DNA from: Melocanna baccifera
Lineage: Eukaryota > Streptophyta > Magnoliopsida > Poales > Poaceae
Assembly (NCBI GenBank): GCA_036346265.1
Contig: CM070703.1
Location: 434,001-498,000, forward strand
Length of the DNA stretch: 64,000 nt
Direction: 5' to 3'
Position numbers and translations under genes: made by a program. Shown here piece after piece: positions 23,050 to 35,082 of this stretch; the stretch's first letter is position 1; each line of letters opens with the position of its first letter. The notes under the pieces were generated by a model. The model did no database searches, was not told the DNA's origin, and worked only from the letters and a program-made list of their open reading frames with translations.

Positions 23050-25219
23050 GATTAACAAAAGCTAAGCATGATCATTAACACTAAACTAATTACATGCTTA
23101 AACTAATGATGGATGAACAGTGCCTTGTCTTCCTGTCGAGAGAAGTGAAGCTCATCACCGTCGAGAAGAACCACGGCGGCCGACAAGGAGGGTAAAAATG
23201 GGATCCTTGCGCCGAACCGCACCTAGAGGTGAGGTTACCCCCACCAGGCGTGACATTACCCCCACCACAAGAACTTGCTAGACCCCTAGCAAAAATGTCT
23301 GAACAATACTTACACAACACACAAAAAGTCCTCTTAATCTTCAGCACATAGTGGCCCTTCATTGGTTCCAACCAAAATGGTTCCAACATCATATCAGCAT
23401 GTAGCGACCAGTGAGGATTTGATAGTCTATGAACGGAAAGGTGATGGCTTAGCTTCGTATAATCCATTAACGATCCTCCAGTGAACAAGCACATTTCTGA
23501 GCCCATTATTTCATCCTGATTTGTAAACAAACCCAGTGTCGCACCATCGACTCGATATAAGCTATCTTTTTCCAGAATAACTACACTAAAGATGAATGCT
23601 CTGAAGAATGCAGTGCGGCAACCGGCAAGTGTTGGCCAAGGGCGCCATTTTATCACAAGGAAGCACTTCTCTCCCAGCTGCATATGTACCAATTCTCTCC
23701 CAACTTCAACAAAGAGGATTGAAGAAAAAATGAGAAGGTTATTCCTTAGTACCATAGCATTTGTGTGGGCTCCTAGAGAACACTCCCATGCCATTTCTGA
23801 CACTCCAAGGCATAATTGAATCTTCTTACTCCCACAAAATACATTTGGGTTCTTGTTCTCTGAAATTCTCATTAATGAGGTGCAAACTCATATTCTCACA
23901 TGCATTTGCCATGTGGAAACTGAACTTTGGACACCAGGATCCCAAGGTCTTTTGTCATGAACAAAATGCCGACTGATTGTTGAAGAGTGCATGGCCTAGA
24001 ATATTTCTACAATCAGATAATAATTCCTGCCGTCCATAGCCTTGATTGGTTGGTCTTGAGCATAAACTAGAAATATGATCAACACTATGTTGCCAACCCA
24101 ACATTCTAGTGCTTCAGACTGCCACCAAGCATGTGCAATAACAGGTTTCATCTGCTTGGTAATGCTATGTTCCATAAACTTCAAAATGAGAATATTAACA
24201 TCAAATGTAGCCTGTGTGCAGCCCACACCACTGCTCACTGGTTCACCCCCCAGCACCTCCAACATCAAATAATTATCTGAAGAAAACAAGTCTGCTGCCC
24301 AAACTAGCACCTAAGGCATATTTCCACAATCAAACAGTGAGCAAACATGAAAAGATGCTTGACCTGAATTATCAGCATGTTATGTAAACTCAACATGTCA
24401 AATAATAGAGAGGGAGGTGGCCAAGGTTGCAGTAGAATCCAAGCCCCATGGCATATAGCTTTCACTTCACTTATATCAAGTTCAGTACTATGCTGTTGAT
24501 GCTCCCCAAGAATAATAAGATTTCCCTTAACCATAGCTTGAATATGGTTGCTAATGCTGTGTCCCATGTGCTCTTGATCTTTTGGTTGCTTCTGCACGTC
24601 TATCTTAGGTCCAGTTAGGCAGTAACATGGTAATTTGATTTCACAAACAGGTTGAACCACCTCGATCACGTGGTGGCCATGTTCGCAAGAACTGGTTGTC
24701 AGCGGTCAGCTTCTTGCTCTTCCCATGATTGAAACCACCTTGTCTCCATGGTTGCAATTTGTCAAACACTGATCAAGGCACTCTCCATTCTATGTTTCCA
24801 AGGACTGAAAGCACCTCTCCCCTATGGCGGCGTTTCCTCAAACACCTACTGCACACCACTGATTTCCCATTGTCGAATCGGCCACCTGATATCGTCAAGA
24901 CATCTGGTGTCCTGGTCCTACCTCACAATGCCAATGGTCCGTACTGGACAACCAGCAGGTGGGAGCCTAATAGAGTTGCCAGTGGTGGCATCACACATGA
25001 CGCATGACCACGCACACCATGGTGGCCCATGCAAACACCTGCTTGCTGGTCCATCCTTGGCTGCGCACCACTCGGCCACCTTAGTAGAAGAGCTCACCAT
25101 AGGTATCGATTGGAGCCCTGCAATGAGTTGCTCCTGTGAAGGTGGCTCTAGCGCTTGCCTTCTTGTGGCATTTCAATGAACACCACATGGTCAGACCCCA
25201 TGGTCAGAGTCTGCCATTG
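23050..25219 (-). repeat. Probable internal region of a decayed LTR retroelement
   Basis: Continues leftwards, on the minus strand, from the broken gag at 25.2-26.1 kb. A long minus-strand open frame at 23090-23872 (260 codons) shows no protein domain I recognise, and no reverse transcriptase or integrase motif is visible in any frame. It could be a non-autonomous element carrying only gag, or sequence captured by one. No flanking LTR pair was found by eye. Confidence 0.4.
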
Positions 25220-26060
25220 TCATGTAGATGTCCCATCTCCTTTCTTCATCAAAGACAGCTCATCGGTCTTGCCCTCTATCACTCCAGGCTTGAGCTCCAC
25301 CAATCCGACCAAAGACTTGCTATGGTTGAAGGCCCCGAACTTCAATTCCATGCATCGATAAACTATTCCCATCTTCCCAAAATGTGTCGTGCCTTTGTAC
25401 ACCTGCAGCTAGCGCGCAGCATTGCCTTCCATGTGCACTGTTGCTGATGCTACCCACATCGCCTTCGAGATATTGAACATGTTGAAATAGTCTAGGCCAC
25501 TTATCACGCCAAATCCGGGGGATTCTCACCGTCGAACTTTGCAATGGACTCCTGGCCCTGCCTAACCAGACCACGGCGTTCCTTGTGGACCTTCTATCGA
25601 ATAGTTGGCGTGCGCTCCCCCGGGTGAGGAACTCAGCGCGTCACCAACCCCCGTCCACACACCTCCTAGTGGTGCCGGTGTGAGCAGCCCTTTGCCCACT
25701 GTCGAAGCCACCCTTGAGCCTCCCACACTCGCCGCCCCCTTCTGGTCCACAATAATCTGCGCCAGCCTGAGTCATGGCTTCCAATCGCCTCTCCAGTAAC
25801 TGCTAATCCTTGGTGTTTGGCTCCATCACCTTGGCCGTCAACTCCACCTGCGCGGCCATCTGCTTTTGCGTGGTCTCGATTGCTCCCATCTGCGCGAAGA
25901 GAAGATCAAGACTCTCCTTGATCAGCGCCAGCTTCTCCTCCGTTCGAGCCACTGCCTCTCCGATCGCCTCCAAGACGAACTGAGTCGTGAACAAATGAAT
26001 TTTACAGAGATCGTCTGAACAAATGAATTCGATCTGAGTTCTCCAACCTTCCTCCAGCAT
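25220..26060 (-). pseudogene. Broken retrotransposon gag-like gene
   Basis: Minus-strand pieces in different frames read like the N-terminal part of a plant LTR-retrotransposon gag. They are a coiled-coil-like leader (EEKLALIKESLDLLFAQMGA, 26060-25803), a proline/glycine-rich linker (25750-25562), then IPRIWRDKWPRLFQHVQYLE and, in another frame, VHMEGNAAR followed by an in-frame stop and LQVY. The order matches the gag pattern NP-x-W-x-x-(R/K)C-x-x-YF then HxEGxAxxW. At least one frameshift and one stop break it, so it cannot make a full protein. Confidence 0.65.
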
Positions 26061-26257
26061 TTTTACATCTCCAAGCCGAGCGACACCCCGATCGTCGACA
26101 GCTATCCTTCTCCTTACCAGGTGTGACAGTTATCTACAGTACTGGCCTAATGCTTTGTCTTTTTCATGTTCACCGTCTCTGCTGTGTTGTTAGTTTCTGC
26201 TTTGTAATGCTATTTTTATACATGTAGGCTGCAAGAGCTTTAGGTAACTTACTTAGG

Positions 26258-26486
26258 CTTGTTTTTTTTGTTACGATTTATAGTTTTTAACTGAAATTTT
26301 TGAATTTTAACTGTTTGTGACAGAGATTACGGAAAAAGATACTCGCTTACGATTTTGAATGGTACAGATGTTGGACTTTATAATTAACTTGTAGACTCTA
26401 TCTTAAAAAAATTCTTCATTTGAAAGTTAGATACTATAGTAAAAATCAAAAACCAATTTTAAAAGCTAAAAAGAACAGACCAGCTG
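26258..26486 (+). mobile_element. MITE family B copy
   Basis: Ends are imperfect inverted repeats: GGCTTGTTTTTTTTGTTACG at the left against GCTAAAAAGAACAGACC at the right. The interior has GATTTATAGTTTTTAACTG, CTTACGATTTTGAATGG and CTTGTAGACTCTATCTTAAA. Similar interiors occur at about 14.5 kb (reverse), 62.3 kb and 63.1 kb. No target duplication was defined. Confidence 0.5.
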
Positions 26487-26559
26487 CGCATGGAGACAAT
26501 GACAACAACAACGCTGCTGTGGGTCAGGAAGCAGGGGCACTAAAGTCATTAGTGCAACT

Positions 26560-27874
26560 AACATGTTCTCAAAAATGAGGGTGTAAGGTTACTTCTGTTT
26601 GACATGCTCTGTTTTGTGTCTCTCTTAAGTTGTATTGGCTGCTTTCTCCCTTAAATTGCACCATATTAATCGACGTTAATGTGGTGCATCTTTTTATGTG
26701 TACAATTAGACAAGACAAGAAGCTGCTGGTTGAAGGAAAAAATTTTCAGCTCACACGTTTTGCACTTTTCAGACAAGACAATCCGACGAGGATTCCAATG
26801 CAACCTTTAGAAAAGAATATTTCGAACTTGGGTTGAAGGAAAAGAATTCAGCTCGCACGTTTTGAACTTTTTGGAGGAACCTCATGTTAAAATCATTTTG
26901 AAAGTCGTCGAATACAATATTTCTCTCTTGTCTCGTCTCTATCTCTATTCGAGTCTTAATTATAATCTAAAATTCCTATATTTTTTCTAAACAAATCTTT
27001 TGGATATTTTATACATGTTCAACTCCTGAACGGGTCCATTATACTTGATACCCAATCCCTGTGGTTTTACTGCTTGTATTCCAAGCGGGTTCTTATCCAA
27101 AGCATGTCCAATTTTCCCCACAACACGTCACAGTACACTGCCCTCACCGAGAATTGGGTTTTCATCACTTGATTAGCCTTGATGGTCTCTTCGGCTTCGC
27201 TTGTTTCGATGATAACTTCTGACCTCTATTTTTAATTCATAATTCTTTAATTTTATTTTTTTTGTTTTTTTGCTTTTTCTTTTTTCTATACTCATTTACA
27301 TTATCCGTCATAGGTCAATCTGTTTTTTTCTATTTTTAGATTTTTTAATTAAATTATACTATATAAATTATTCTAGGCATAGTAAAAAATAAACTAAATA
27401 CAGTAGAAAAAATAAAAAATCATCGCCAAAACAAGGTGGTGTTGTCATCAGTCAACATGGTTATTTTTCAATTTAATAACGCTAGTATATCATTTAGGGT
27501 TTTTCAATTTTTCACATTTTGGTATAGAATGCTAGCTTTGCCCTACTTAACGATGCTTATGTAATCTAATATATACAACTTTGTAAAAAAATCATTGCAA
27601 CAAGTAATGTGTGATGTATGTTAACATGTCGTAGATGGAAATTGGTATTGGACAGGTTAGGTTAGACTTCAGATTAGCAGGAAATTGTATAGTTAAGTGA
27701 CATAATTCCAAACAACAGAGTGAGCAAAAGCAGCGGTACAGGAATCAAACCGGTCAGATATGCCATTGCCCAAATGCTGACAGTATGGGACTACAGCCAC
27801 AGCTACAGTTCAAATCACAACAGCTATGGGTAAAACACAAGCAGCTGCTGCAAATTAAGCAGGCTACAAACTTC
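26560..27874. other. Intergenic with a diverged reverse family A MITE (27188-27440)
   Basis: No exon recognised. Around 26710-26880 the phrase GAAGGAAAA-n-TTCAGCTC(A/G)CACGTTTTG occurs twice about 110 bases apart. From 27188 to 27440 the order TTTCGATGATAACTTCTGAC, ACATTATCCGTCATAGGTCA, TTAAATTATACTATA and AATACAGTAGAAAAAATAA resembles family A in reverse, but it is the most diverged copy. The end near 27874 should be the 3' UTR of the AGC kinase. Confidence 0.45.
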
Positions 27875-30525
27875 CTAAAAGAACTCGAAGTCTAGGTACT
27901 TCCCTCCAGACTCCACATCTGCCCCTGCCATCCTCTTGCTGCTGCTGTTCATCTCCACCCTGTCCACCGGTGCCGGCTTCGCCGGCATTGCGGCGGCGAC
28001 GGACTCCATAACCCTCGGCACTCCGGGGGGAGTGCTGCACCGTATGAGCGCCCAGTTCACACCCTCAAAGAACGGGTGCTGTTTGATCTCCGCCGCTCCT
28101 CTCCTCACACCGAGCCGGCTCTGGGGCTCCTTGGCTAGCAAACCTTTGATCAGGTCCTTACTTGTGTTGCTCGTCGGCGGATAATCCGGGAACTTGAGCT
28201 GCTGGCCGACGACGTTGAACAGCGTCGCGCGGTTCGTCTGCCCCTTGAACGGGGTCTTGCCGTACATCAGCTCATGCAGGAATATGCCAAACGTCCACCA
28301 GTCCACCGCGCTGCCATGGCCTTCACCCTTGATGATCTCCGGGGCGAGGTATTCATGCGTCCCGACGAACGACATTGAGCGTGCACCGGTGGGCTCGACC
28401 ACGAGTTCAGGCAGGGCAGAAGCTTGTTGTTGCTTCTGTCTATGCTCGCTCTTCTTTGATTTGTTGGTGGTGCTCTTCTTGCTCTTCTGATTGAAGAGCT
28501 TGGGCATGAAGCATGTGGGCTGGATGCAAGCAGGCTGGGCACAGGGCTGCGCATTAGCCCTTTTGGGATCGGAGTACAGAGAAGATTTCACCAGTGTCGG
28601 CGAGACCGCGCAACGAAGGGAGAGATCAAAGTCGGAGAGCATGATGTGGCCGTCGTCCCGGACTAAGACGTTCTCAGGCTTCAGGTCTCTGTAGACCACT
28701 CCAAACATGTGCAGGTACTCTAGCGCAAGAAGCACTTCCGCAGCGTAAAACCTGCAAACGCGAAAAGATTATGCTTCAAGCTGCAGAGAAGAACACACCA
28801 ATAAAGCCTTTGTGGATCAATCAAATGTCATTAAGCAGAATGCATAGGAACTCCATAGCTTAGTAAACCAAGTAGGATAATCATGTGACACATGCAAATT
28901 GTTCCATACATTAACAGCAAGTGCGTGGTAAAAAGGTGTAAACGAAAAGAGAGTTTTCATGAGAGTAGCAAACAATAATTTGCAGACAAATTGGACAAAG
29001 CTGTCTACGTTTGTCAATTTAAATATCAGGTTTCACAACATGAATGAGACAGTGGGGCGATGGTAGTAGCACGTTCAATTAGCAGAATAAAACGGCCAAT
29101 TGTAATGCTGGCGAAAGCCCTCAGAACATAATTCTGTACATACTCATGTCAAAGTAATGCTGAAAAATGGCAACCATTTCGTTTATGGACACTGTTAACT
29201 CGAAATCCTTGAAAACCATGCCGGCATATCGCAATCAGTGCTAACGATTTCGATAATCTTGTTGTCAGATCCCTAAAGACTCAAATCTGAAGTAAAATTT
29301 TAGACCTGACCATTCCAACCTTGCTGTTGCTGGTTTTCATGGCAATGCTGAAAAAAATGCCTGCCGAACTCTGAAACGCTGTACAGCATTGCAACGGATA
29401 GATCTCGTTGCATGATGATTAAAGCCCTAAACATGAGCTAGTTGCTTGCAATTCCTGTAAACTTCACCACCTTGAAGCAAGGAATCAATTCAAATGGGAC
29501 ATGGAAAGGAGTAGGTACCTCGCCGCGTGCTCCGGGAAGTGCTTGCCGGGCTGCCTCTGCCGGAGGGCGTGGAGGTCGCCGCCGGGGCAGAATTCCATGA
29601 CGAGGCAGGCGAACCTGTCCGTCTCGAAGTGCGCGTACAGGGTGGGCAGGAAGGGGTGGTCCAGCAGCTGCAGGATCTCCCGCTCCGTCTGCGCCCGGCT
29701 CAGCTTCCGCCGGCTCTCCAGCGACGCCTTATCCATCACCTTCATCGCGAACCACGCCCTGGCCGCGCCCGCCGCGCCGCCGGCGTTGCTCAGCTCGGAC
29801 AGGTACACCGTCCCGATGTCACCGCAGCCGAGCCGCCGCAGCAGCCGGAAGTTCCCCATCCCGAGCGGCCCGTCCAGCGCGCGCACCCCAAGGATCGCTT
29901 TCCACCTCGGTTCGCCCCATTTGTGCGGCTTCCCTCCGTTCCAGCCGGCGACGCCGGTCGTGCAGTTGCTCCAGCCACTGCCGTCGCTGGCCGCGCTGCT
30001 GCTGACGCTGGTCTTGGCGCTGTGGCTGGTGACGGTGCAGCTGGGCGCGATGCTGGTGACCGTGGCCGCCGCGCCGGAGCTGTCGATGCTGCTGTGCGGG
30101 CTCGCGGCGCCGCTTGGCGGCGGGGACGCGTCCCACACGATCACCGGCTTGGCCGGCTTGTCCCGGCCGTCCACGGCAACGAAGACGGTGTCCATCTCGT
30201 CGACCGGCTCCGGTGGGTGGCTCGCGCCCGAGAAGGAGCACCTGGGCGGCGCCTCGTCGTCGTCGTCGCTGGACGCAATGCTGATCCTGACCTTGTCGAA
30301 CCCAAGAAGAACCTTATCGGACGAGTTGGCGTCGGGAAGGTTCGTGACTCCTCCTTTGCCGTCGCCGCCGCCACCGTCCATTTGGAACTGGAACACCTTG
30401 GGGAGGAGCTGGAACCGGAAATCTTGGTGCGGGGAAGTGGCGCTGGGATCTGGGCGCACCTGCGCCTGGGTGCGCAAGTGCGCGTGGTTTCTTGGATGCT
30501 TGGCGTGCTCGGAGCGTGACTGCAT
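27875..30525 (-). CDS. AGC-VIIIa protein kinase (D6PK/PVPK-1/G11A-like)
   Basis: Plant-specific AGC kinase of the class that phosphorylates PIN auxin exporters at the plasma membrane. Exons are 30525-29519 and 28751-27875, joined in phase (AG then G TTT) to give 627 residues. A Ser-rich N-terminal region of about 225 residues is followed by FRLLRRLGCGDIGTVYL (~226), AMKVMDK with Lys-262, YRDLKPEN (~356), and DFD (376-378) in place of DFG, as is normal for this class. An ~80-residue insert (379-461) is rich in Cys, Lys and Ser, then come RSMSFVGTHEYLAPE, WWTFGIFLHELMYGKTPFKG and a C-terminal FEFF (FxxF, the PDK1-docking type motif). I chose the ATG at 30525 (MQSRSEHAKH); a second in-frame ATG at 30381 (MDGGGGDGKG) is possible. 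The single intron after EHAAR is where I recall it in this family. Exact orthology is not settled. Confidence 0.92.
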
Positions 30526-30597
30526 CTTTGCTTGGATTAATGGAGATGCAACGGACAAAATGATGCTGGGGAAGGGACAGAACTGGCAGAGGTAGAG

Positions 30598-30598
<1 letters not shown>

Positions 30599-30652
<54 letters not shown>
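30599..30652. repeat. (GA)n microsatellite in the 5' leader of the AGC kinase
   Basis: About 26 GA dinucleotides, which read as CT on the coding strand. It lies about 75 bases upstream of the chosen start codon and so is probably in the 5' UTR or core promoter. An open frame runs through it as alternating Ser-Leu, but it has no ATG upstream. Confidence 0.95.
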
Positions 30653-30656
<4 letters not shown>

Positions 30657-30679
30657 AGAGGGAGAGAGGCAATCGCTGC

Positions 30680-33340
30680 AGATGGCAGGTCCTGCTGCGC
30701 TCTCGCTTCTCCGCTTCTGAATCCTATTCGAGTTAGTTAATAATACATGGAGGGGGAGGGAGGCATGCTAATTACTAGGCCTAGTTCTTTTGCCGTGAAA
30801 TTTCCTTCTCCTAGCTAGCTTGTGTACGCGAGCAGTTGAATAGCGATCCTCGCTTATAAATCAACTAACAGTGTGGCAAATACGTTGATTATGTAAAAAG
30901 CAAATTATCTTATTAGTTTATATGGTATTAAAGTAGTTTACTCACATATACACCAATGAACTATAGGCTACCTACCTTGAACTAATCTTTTCTCACACAC
31001 CAGCTGCTCCACGGAACCATATCTTTTATCTCTTCTCGTCGTCATGGTTTTTCTGCTTCAACCTTCAACAGCAAGCCCCTGGAGCCTATTCCTATCATCA
31101 TCGGTGATGTCGTGCCCATCACCAACGATGGTACGCTCCTAACTATTTATAGCTTCGTATTGTCTTTATATTGTTTTTTTAATGAAAACCTTCCTCTTCT
31201 CTTTACCAGGGCTTTCTCATTATGAAGTTTCTTTGGGCATTGGCTTTTTCAACAATGTCAATAGTCACTACCCGTGATCACGCTCCTCCAACTAGAGACT
31301 TTCAAGGGACACTTTCAAATGCCACGAATTGTTTGTTAGTACGTCCTAAGATGGGATAGTAGGCCTATCCATTGCACATTTCTCTATAGTATGGTCTACT
31401 TCGGGACGTCCATGTTCCTTCCCCTTTGTTTCTTTAGAGTAGAGTAGAGTGTTTTGGTGGACGTCCTGGGGATCTTCCCACTGGAAGGCAACAACATTCC
31501 CTTTCTTTCATTCTAGACAAGGGAGAAAAAGGGTAACGGGGACCCCGATTCCTTCCCCTTTTCTTTTCTTGAAAGAAGCGAGCATGCCTTTTGATTTGAT
31601 CTGATCCGAGATTTGATGATGAATCCTGCGAGTCTTTTTCGCTACCGCCTCCTCAAGTGAGGAAGTAGGATCGGTCAAAGAGGTGGGGTGGGGTGTGTCT
31701 CGTTCTTTCAGGCGCCGATCTCGCTTTTGTCAGTGCGCATGCTTAGTTTAATGGAACACGACTACTACTACGACTGTACAGGACTGCTTGCTGCTTGCTT
31801 TGTAGGGATCGATCTCATCACACAATGCGATGCATCGTCGTCTTCCTTTCCCTAGTTTTGTTTCTACTGAGCAGTAGTAGTATGCTTCACGGAACAGTGC
31901 CCAGCCCGACAAATGACAAGGGGCTTTTGACCTGTGACATCACTTGCTGAGAAGAGCGACATCAGCTACGTACGTGTAGGCAAGGAACACCATCGTTCGA
32001 TCTTCTCTGGAAACTACGGCCTCGTTACGTATAGACAAGGAACCACATCGTTGATCTTCTCTAGAAACTACGGTCTACTATTTTTAGCTTATGACTTATA
32101 AGATATACTAGAGTAATTAATTTTTAAATAAAATATCTTTATTTTGTAAGTATAAAAATTTCTCATATCATAGTCTAAGTTACAATGAAGCTAAGACACT
32201 GCCCTTATATTGACACCAAATGTGCGACCAAATTGAACATAATACGAACACAAAAAACCTACGCCAATATGAACTAACAAGGAAATACCTAAAATACAAC
32301 CGTTAGTTTGTGTGTAAATTTATGCTGCGACCAAAAGGTTTTCGAGGCTAGCACATCATGAATTGTATGAAGCTTCAAATTAGCTTTCCAACGAGTCCAA
32401 GAACAACCAAATTAGACTCCGTTTATGAAATTTATGAGCATTTTATGATTGGTCTTGCTGGCTGTTTCGAATCGAGTCCGAACCGATTTCAAATATTCAT
32501 ATCTTTGTTTTTCTTGTTTAAGGGGCTTCCAAATTTGCTTGGAACCTAACAAGAAATCATTCTCAACATTTGAAAAGCCATAATGTGATCGAATATTACG
32601 CACACATACATTACAATACTCGGACTATATTTATGCACTGCTATCTACATGATATGCTTGCCCCACACACCATGTACTACCCGTACTGCCAGACAGTATC
32701 ACATAGCAGGCCTGGCCATGGCCCATGCAAGCTAATGTCGAGCTGAATGACACATAACAACAGCTCATGGAAGCACGGGCTTTTTCTCTCTGGATGCTTG
32801 TTAGCGAGCTGCAGCCACGCTTAGCCGGACAATCCAGCAAAAGGGCTGGGCCCATGGATTAATTCCATATGGTAACTATATTTCACCGGATAACACGTGA
32901 AAACAGATCATAAATATAATTGCATATATCACATATAGTCATATAGCATATATCGATCATGCATATCAGTATAAATAATTAAATATAATATAAAAATCAT
33001 GCGATTGAATACAGAGGGCAACTTGTATACATATCAATAATAATGAACATTGTATAATGTATATATGCCAACAACAACAGTCAGCTTACAGACCTTTGGC
33101 TCCAAGCCTCCAATGACCAATTACACATAGCCAGACAGTGACACGGCCACAGGAATCATCTTGGAGTAACAAGCAATCACAAGTTAACAACAACGACAAG
33201 CAGTCATCACACATTCACAATTTCATCAATCATCAGTTCATTAGTTCATCACTTCATGTCTTCATCAGTTCATCAGTGCCACAACCACAAAGATTATCAT
33301 CAATCGTCAGTTCATCACACATTCACAATTTCACACCATG
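30680..33340. other. Intergenic, scattered repeat debris
   Basis: No exon recognised. Near 31960-32060 the phrase GGCAAGGAACACCATCGTTCG, TTCTCTGGAAACTACGG recurs as ACAAGGAACCACATCGTTGA, TTCTCTAGAAACTACGG about 60 bases later, a small tandem duplication. From about 32215 to 32610, AGCTTTCCAACGAGTCCAAG and similar phrases resemble LTR pieces of copia-type elements. From 33180 to 33330 short CATCA/TTCATCA repeats are frequent. Confidence 0.4.
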
Positions 33341-33379
33341 GATTTAAAGTTCGAAACTACAGTGCCGGTTGGTAGTTGT

Positions 33380-33645
33380 GGCAAATGTTTACATACCCGG
33401 GCGAGTGGCGACTGGGAAGACGGGGGCGTGGCGCATGGGCGCCGGGGGGCGACGGCACACGGCGTCGGAGGCCGGAGGGGGGAGCTCGTGCTGGAGGCCG
33501 GAGGAGGGAGCTTGCACGGGAGGCCGGAGGGGGGAGCGCGGGCCGGAGGGGTGGAGCTCGCGCAGGCGCAGGCGTTTGGCCCGGCGGGCCGGAAGTTGGG
33601 GTCCCGGGGCTAGATCTGGCGCTTACAAGGCCCCTGCGTCGTTCT
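33380..33645. repeat. GC-rich island with GGAGGCCGGAGG repeats
   Basis: An abrupt GC-rich block in AT-rich surroundings. It contains several diverged copies of GGAGGCCGGAGGNGGGAGC(T)(C/T)G with spacing near 27-36 bases. Open frames exist in several phases on both strands, as expected for such composition, but none shows a known domain. It may be a captured gene fragment or a degenerate minisatellite. Confidence 0.5.
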
Positions 33646-34385
33646 ACATACGCGTGCAATTTTATACTGACTCCAACTGTGGTAGACTGGTAGTAAATCT
33701 CCGCAATGCTTGACACAATTGCAGATGTTGTTTCCTAGTTTTACACGAACTAGAAGCTTCAGTTAGATGAATAATTAGAGTATGTATAATAGTTTATCTT
33801 TTAATATTTTTGTATTATCTAAAAATAACACTATAGATAATCTTTTCAACAGTAAATTTTTGTCTAATTATTTTATACTATTTTTATCATAATTTTCTGT
33901 CTTACACCCTCTAGTTATTTACATTAGTTTACGGATTTAAATCATCTTCTACATAAAAAAATAATATATTATTTTTTATCACATTCTTTTTTATCTATAT
34001 AAGATTTTATTTATTTAATATAGCTAAAAGATGACCAAAATAATATTATTGGAGGCGCCTTTAACCCATTCTAGCTGCTAGATCTATGCAATAAAAAGGG
34101 CGTACGCGTGGAATGGATCAGACATGCATGCAGCCCCATGAATTACTATGGATCAGTACGTAGGAGTAATTAGGCTGGCAGTGCCGGCCGCAAGAGGTAG
34201 GCGACAAAAACAGTACAGCTCCTGTCTCGCCTCCTGATGATATGCTGCTTTATCACAGGTTGCATTCGCACTGCTGCTATCTGGTGAGAAGTAAACACGT
34301 CAAGGTCATCTCACTTTTTTGTTCCACTTATAATTATAGTATATATTTATTTTATAGTAACCTTATTAACTATTTAATCTTCTTA

Positions 34386-34694
34386 GGGAACGTTCGGAAC
34401 AGCGATGACTTCTGACTTTTGCTAAAATTTTACTGTAGCTGGCTGATTTTTTACTGTAGCTGAGTTGGCTTATTGGGTATAATTAAATCTAAAAAAATAT
34501 AAAAATAAAAACAGCACGCTGATCTAGAGCGGACGATGCAAACGAATACGAGAAAAAAATATATCAAAACACAAAAATACAAAAAAAAACAAAAATAAAT
34601 TCACTAGAGGACGAAAGTGCTACATTAGGAGAAAACGCTGCTACAGTAAAATAATCTCCTATCACGGTGATGAGAAACTGTTCTGAGCACTCCC
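34386..34694 (+). mobile_element. Tourist-like MITE family A copy
   Basis: About 309 bp, flanked by TTA at 34383-34385 and 34695-34697. Ends GGGAACGTTCGGAACAGCG and, reverse-complemented, GGGAGTGCTCAGAACAGTT pair as terminal inverted repeats. The interior has TTACTGTAGCTGAGTTGGC, GGTATAATTAAATCTAAAAA and GCGGACGATGCAAACGAA. It is more diverged than the 12.9 kb copy. It lies about 390 bases upstream of the MYB start codon. Confidence 0.75.
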
Positions 34695-35082
34695 TTAAGT
34701 CTGCCTTGCTATTTGTTTTTTATGATAGTTATTAGAGGATATTTGAAATAATAATTTATTGACTAACACCGTTAACCTACAGTAATAATACGAGTCGTCT
34801 CACTTAGAGCGTTCTATTCAGACGTATGACACGTATCACTGCCAAATTGTATTGGCCGGAGAGGAACGTATCCTCCTTCCTTGCAATTCGCGGGAAACTA
34901 ACCTACGAGCAGCTGCGGCCCGGCTCGCATGCATGCAGGTTCCTAGCAATGGTGTGGTATTTTGCCCTAGGTACCTAGCAGTGTGTGTGTGTGTGATGGT
35001 CGTCGCCCTGTTGGCTACAAGACTTGTCGCGCAACAATTTACTTTTATCAGCAACAAACAGCAACCGCTCAGGAGGAAATTA

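Noticed and set aside
23090..23872. 260-codon minus-strand open frame as a real gene
   Set aside because: No recognised domain, and it lies next to a broken gag in the same orientation. It is more likely retroelement or captured sequence.
29501..30595. Long plus-strand open frames (364 and 330 codons) over 29.5-30.6 kb
   Set aside because: They are antisense shadows of the GC-rich AGC kinase exon, whose minus-strand frame has clear kinase motifs. The plus frames show no domain.
30526..30672. Ser-Leu-repeat extension of the AGC kinase open frame
   Set aside because: It is translation of the (GA)n microsatellite from a non-ATG codon. The first ATG in frame is at 30525.
34852..35082. Upstream extension of the MYB open frame by 77 codons
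   Set aside because: The extra residues are unlike the family, and the ATG at 35083 puts RLFGV near the N-terminus as expected, so the extension is treated as 5' UTR.
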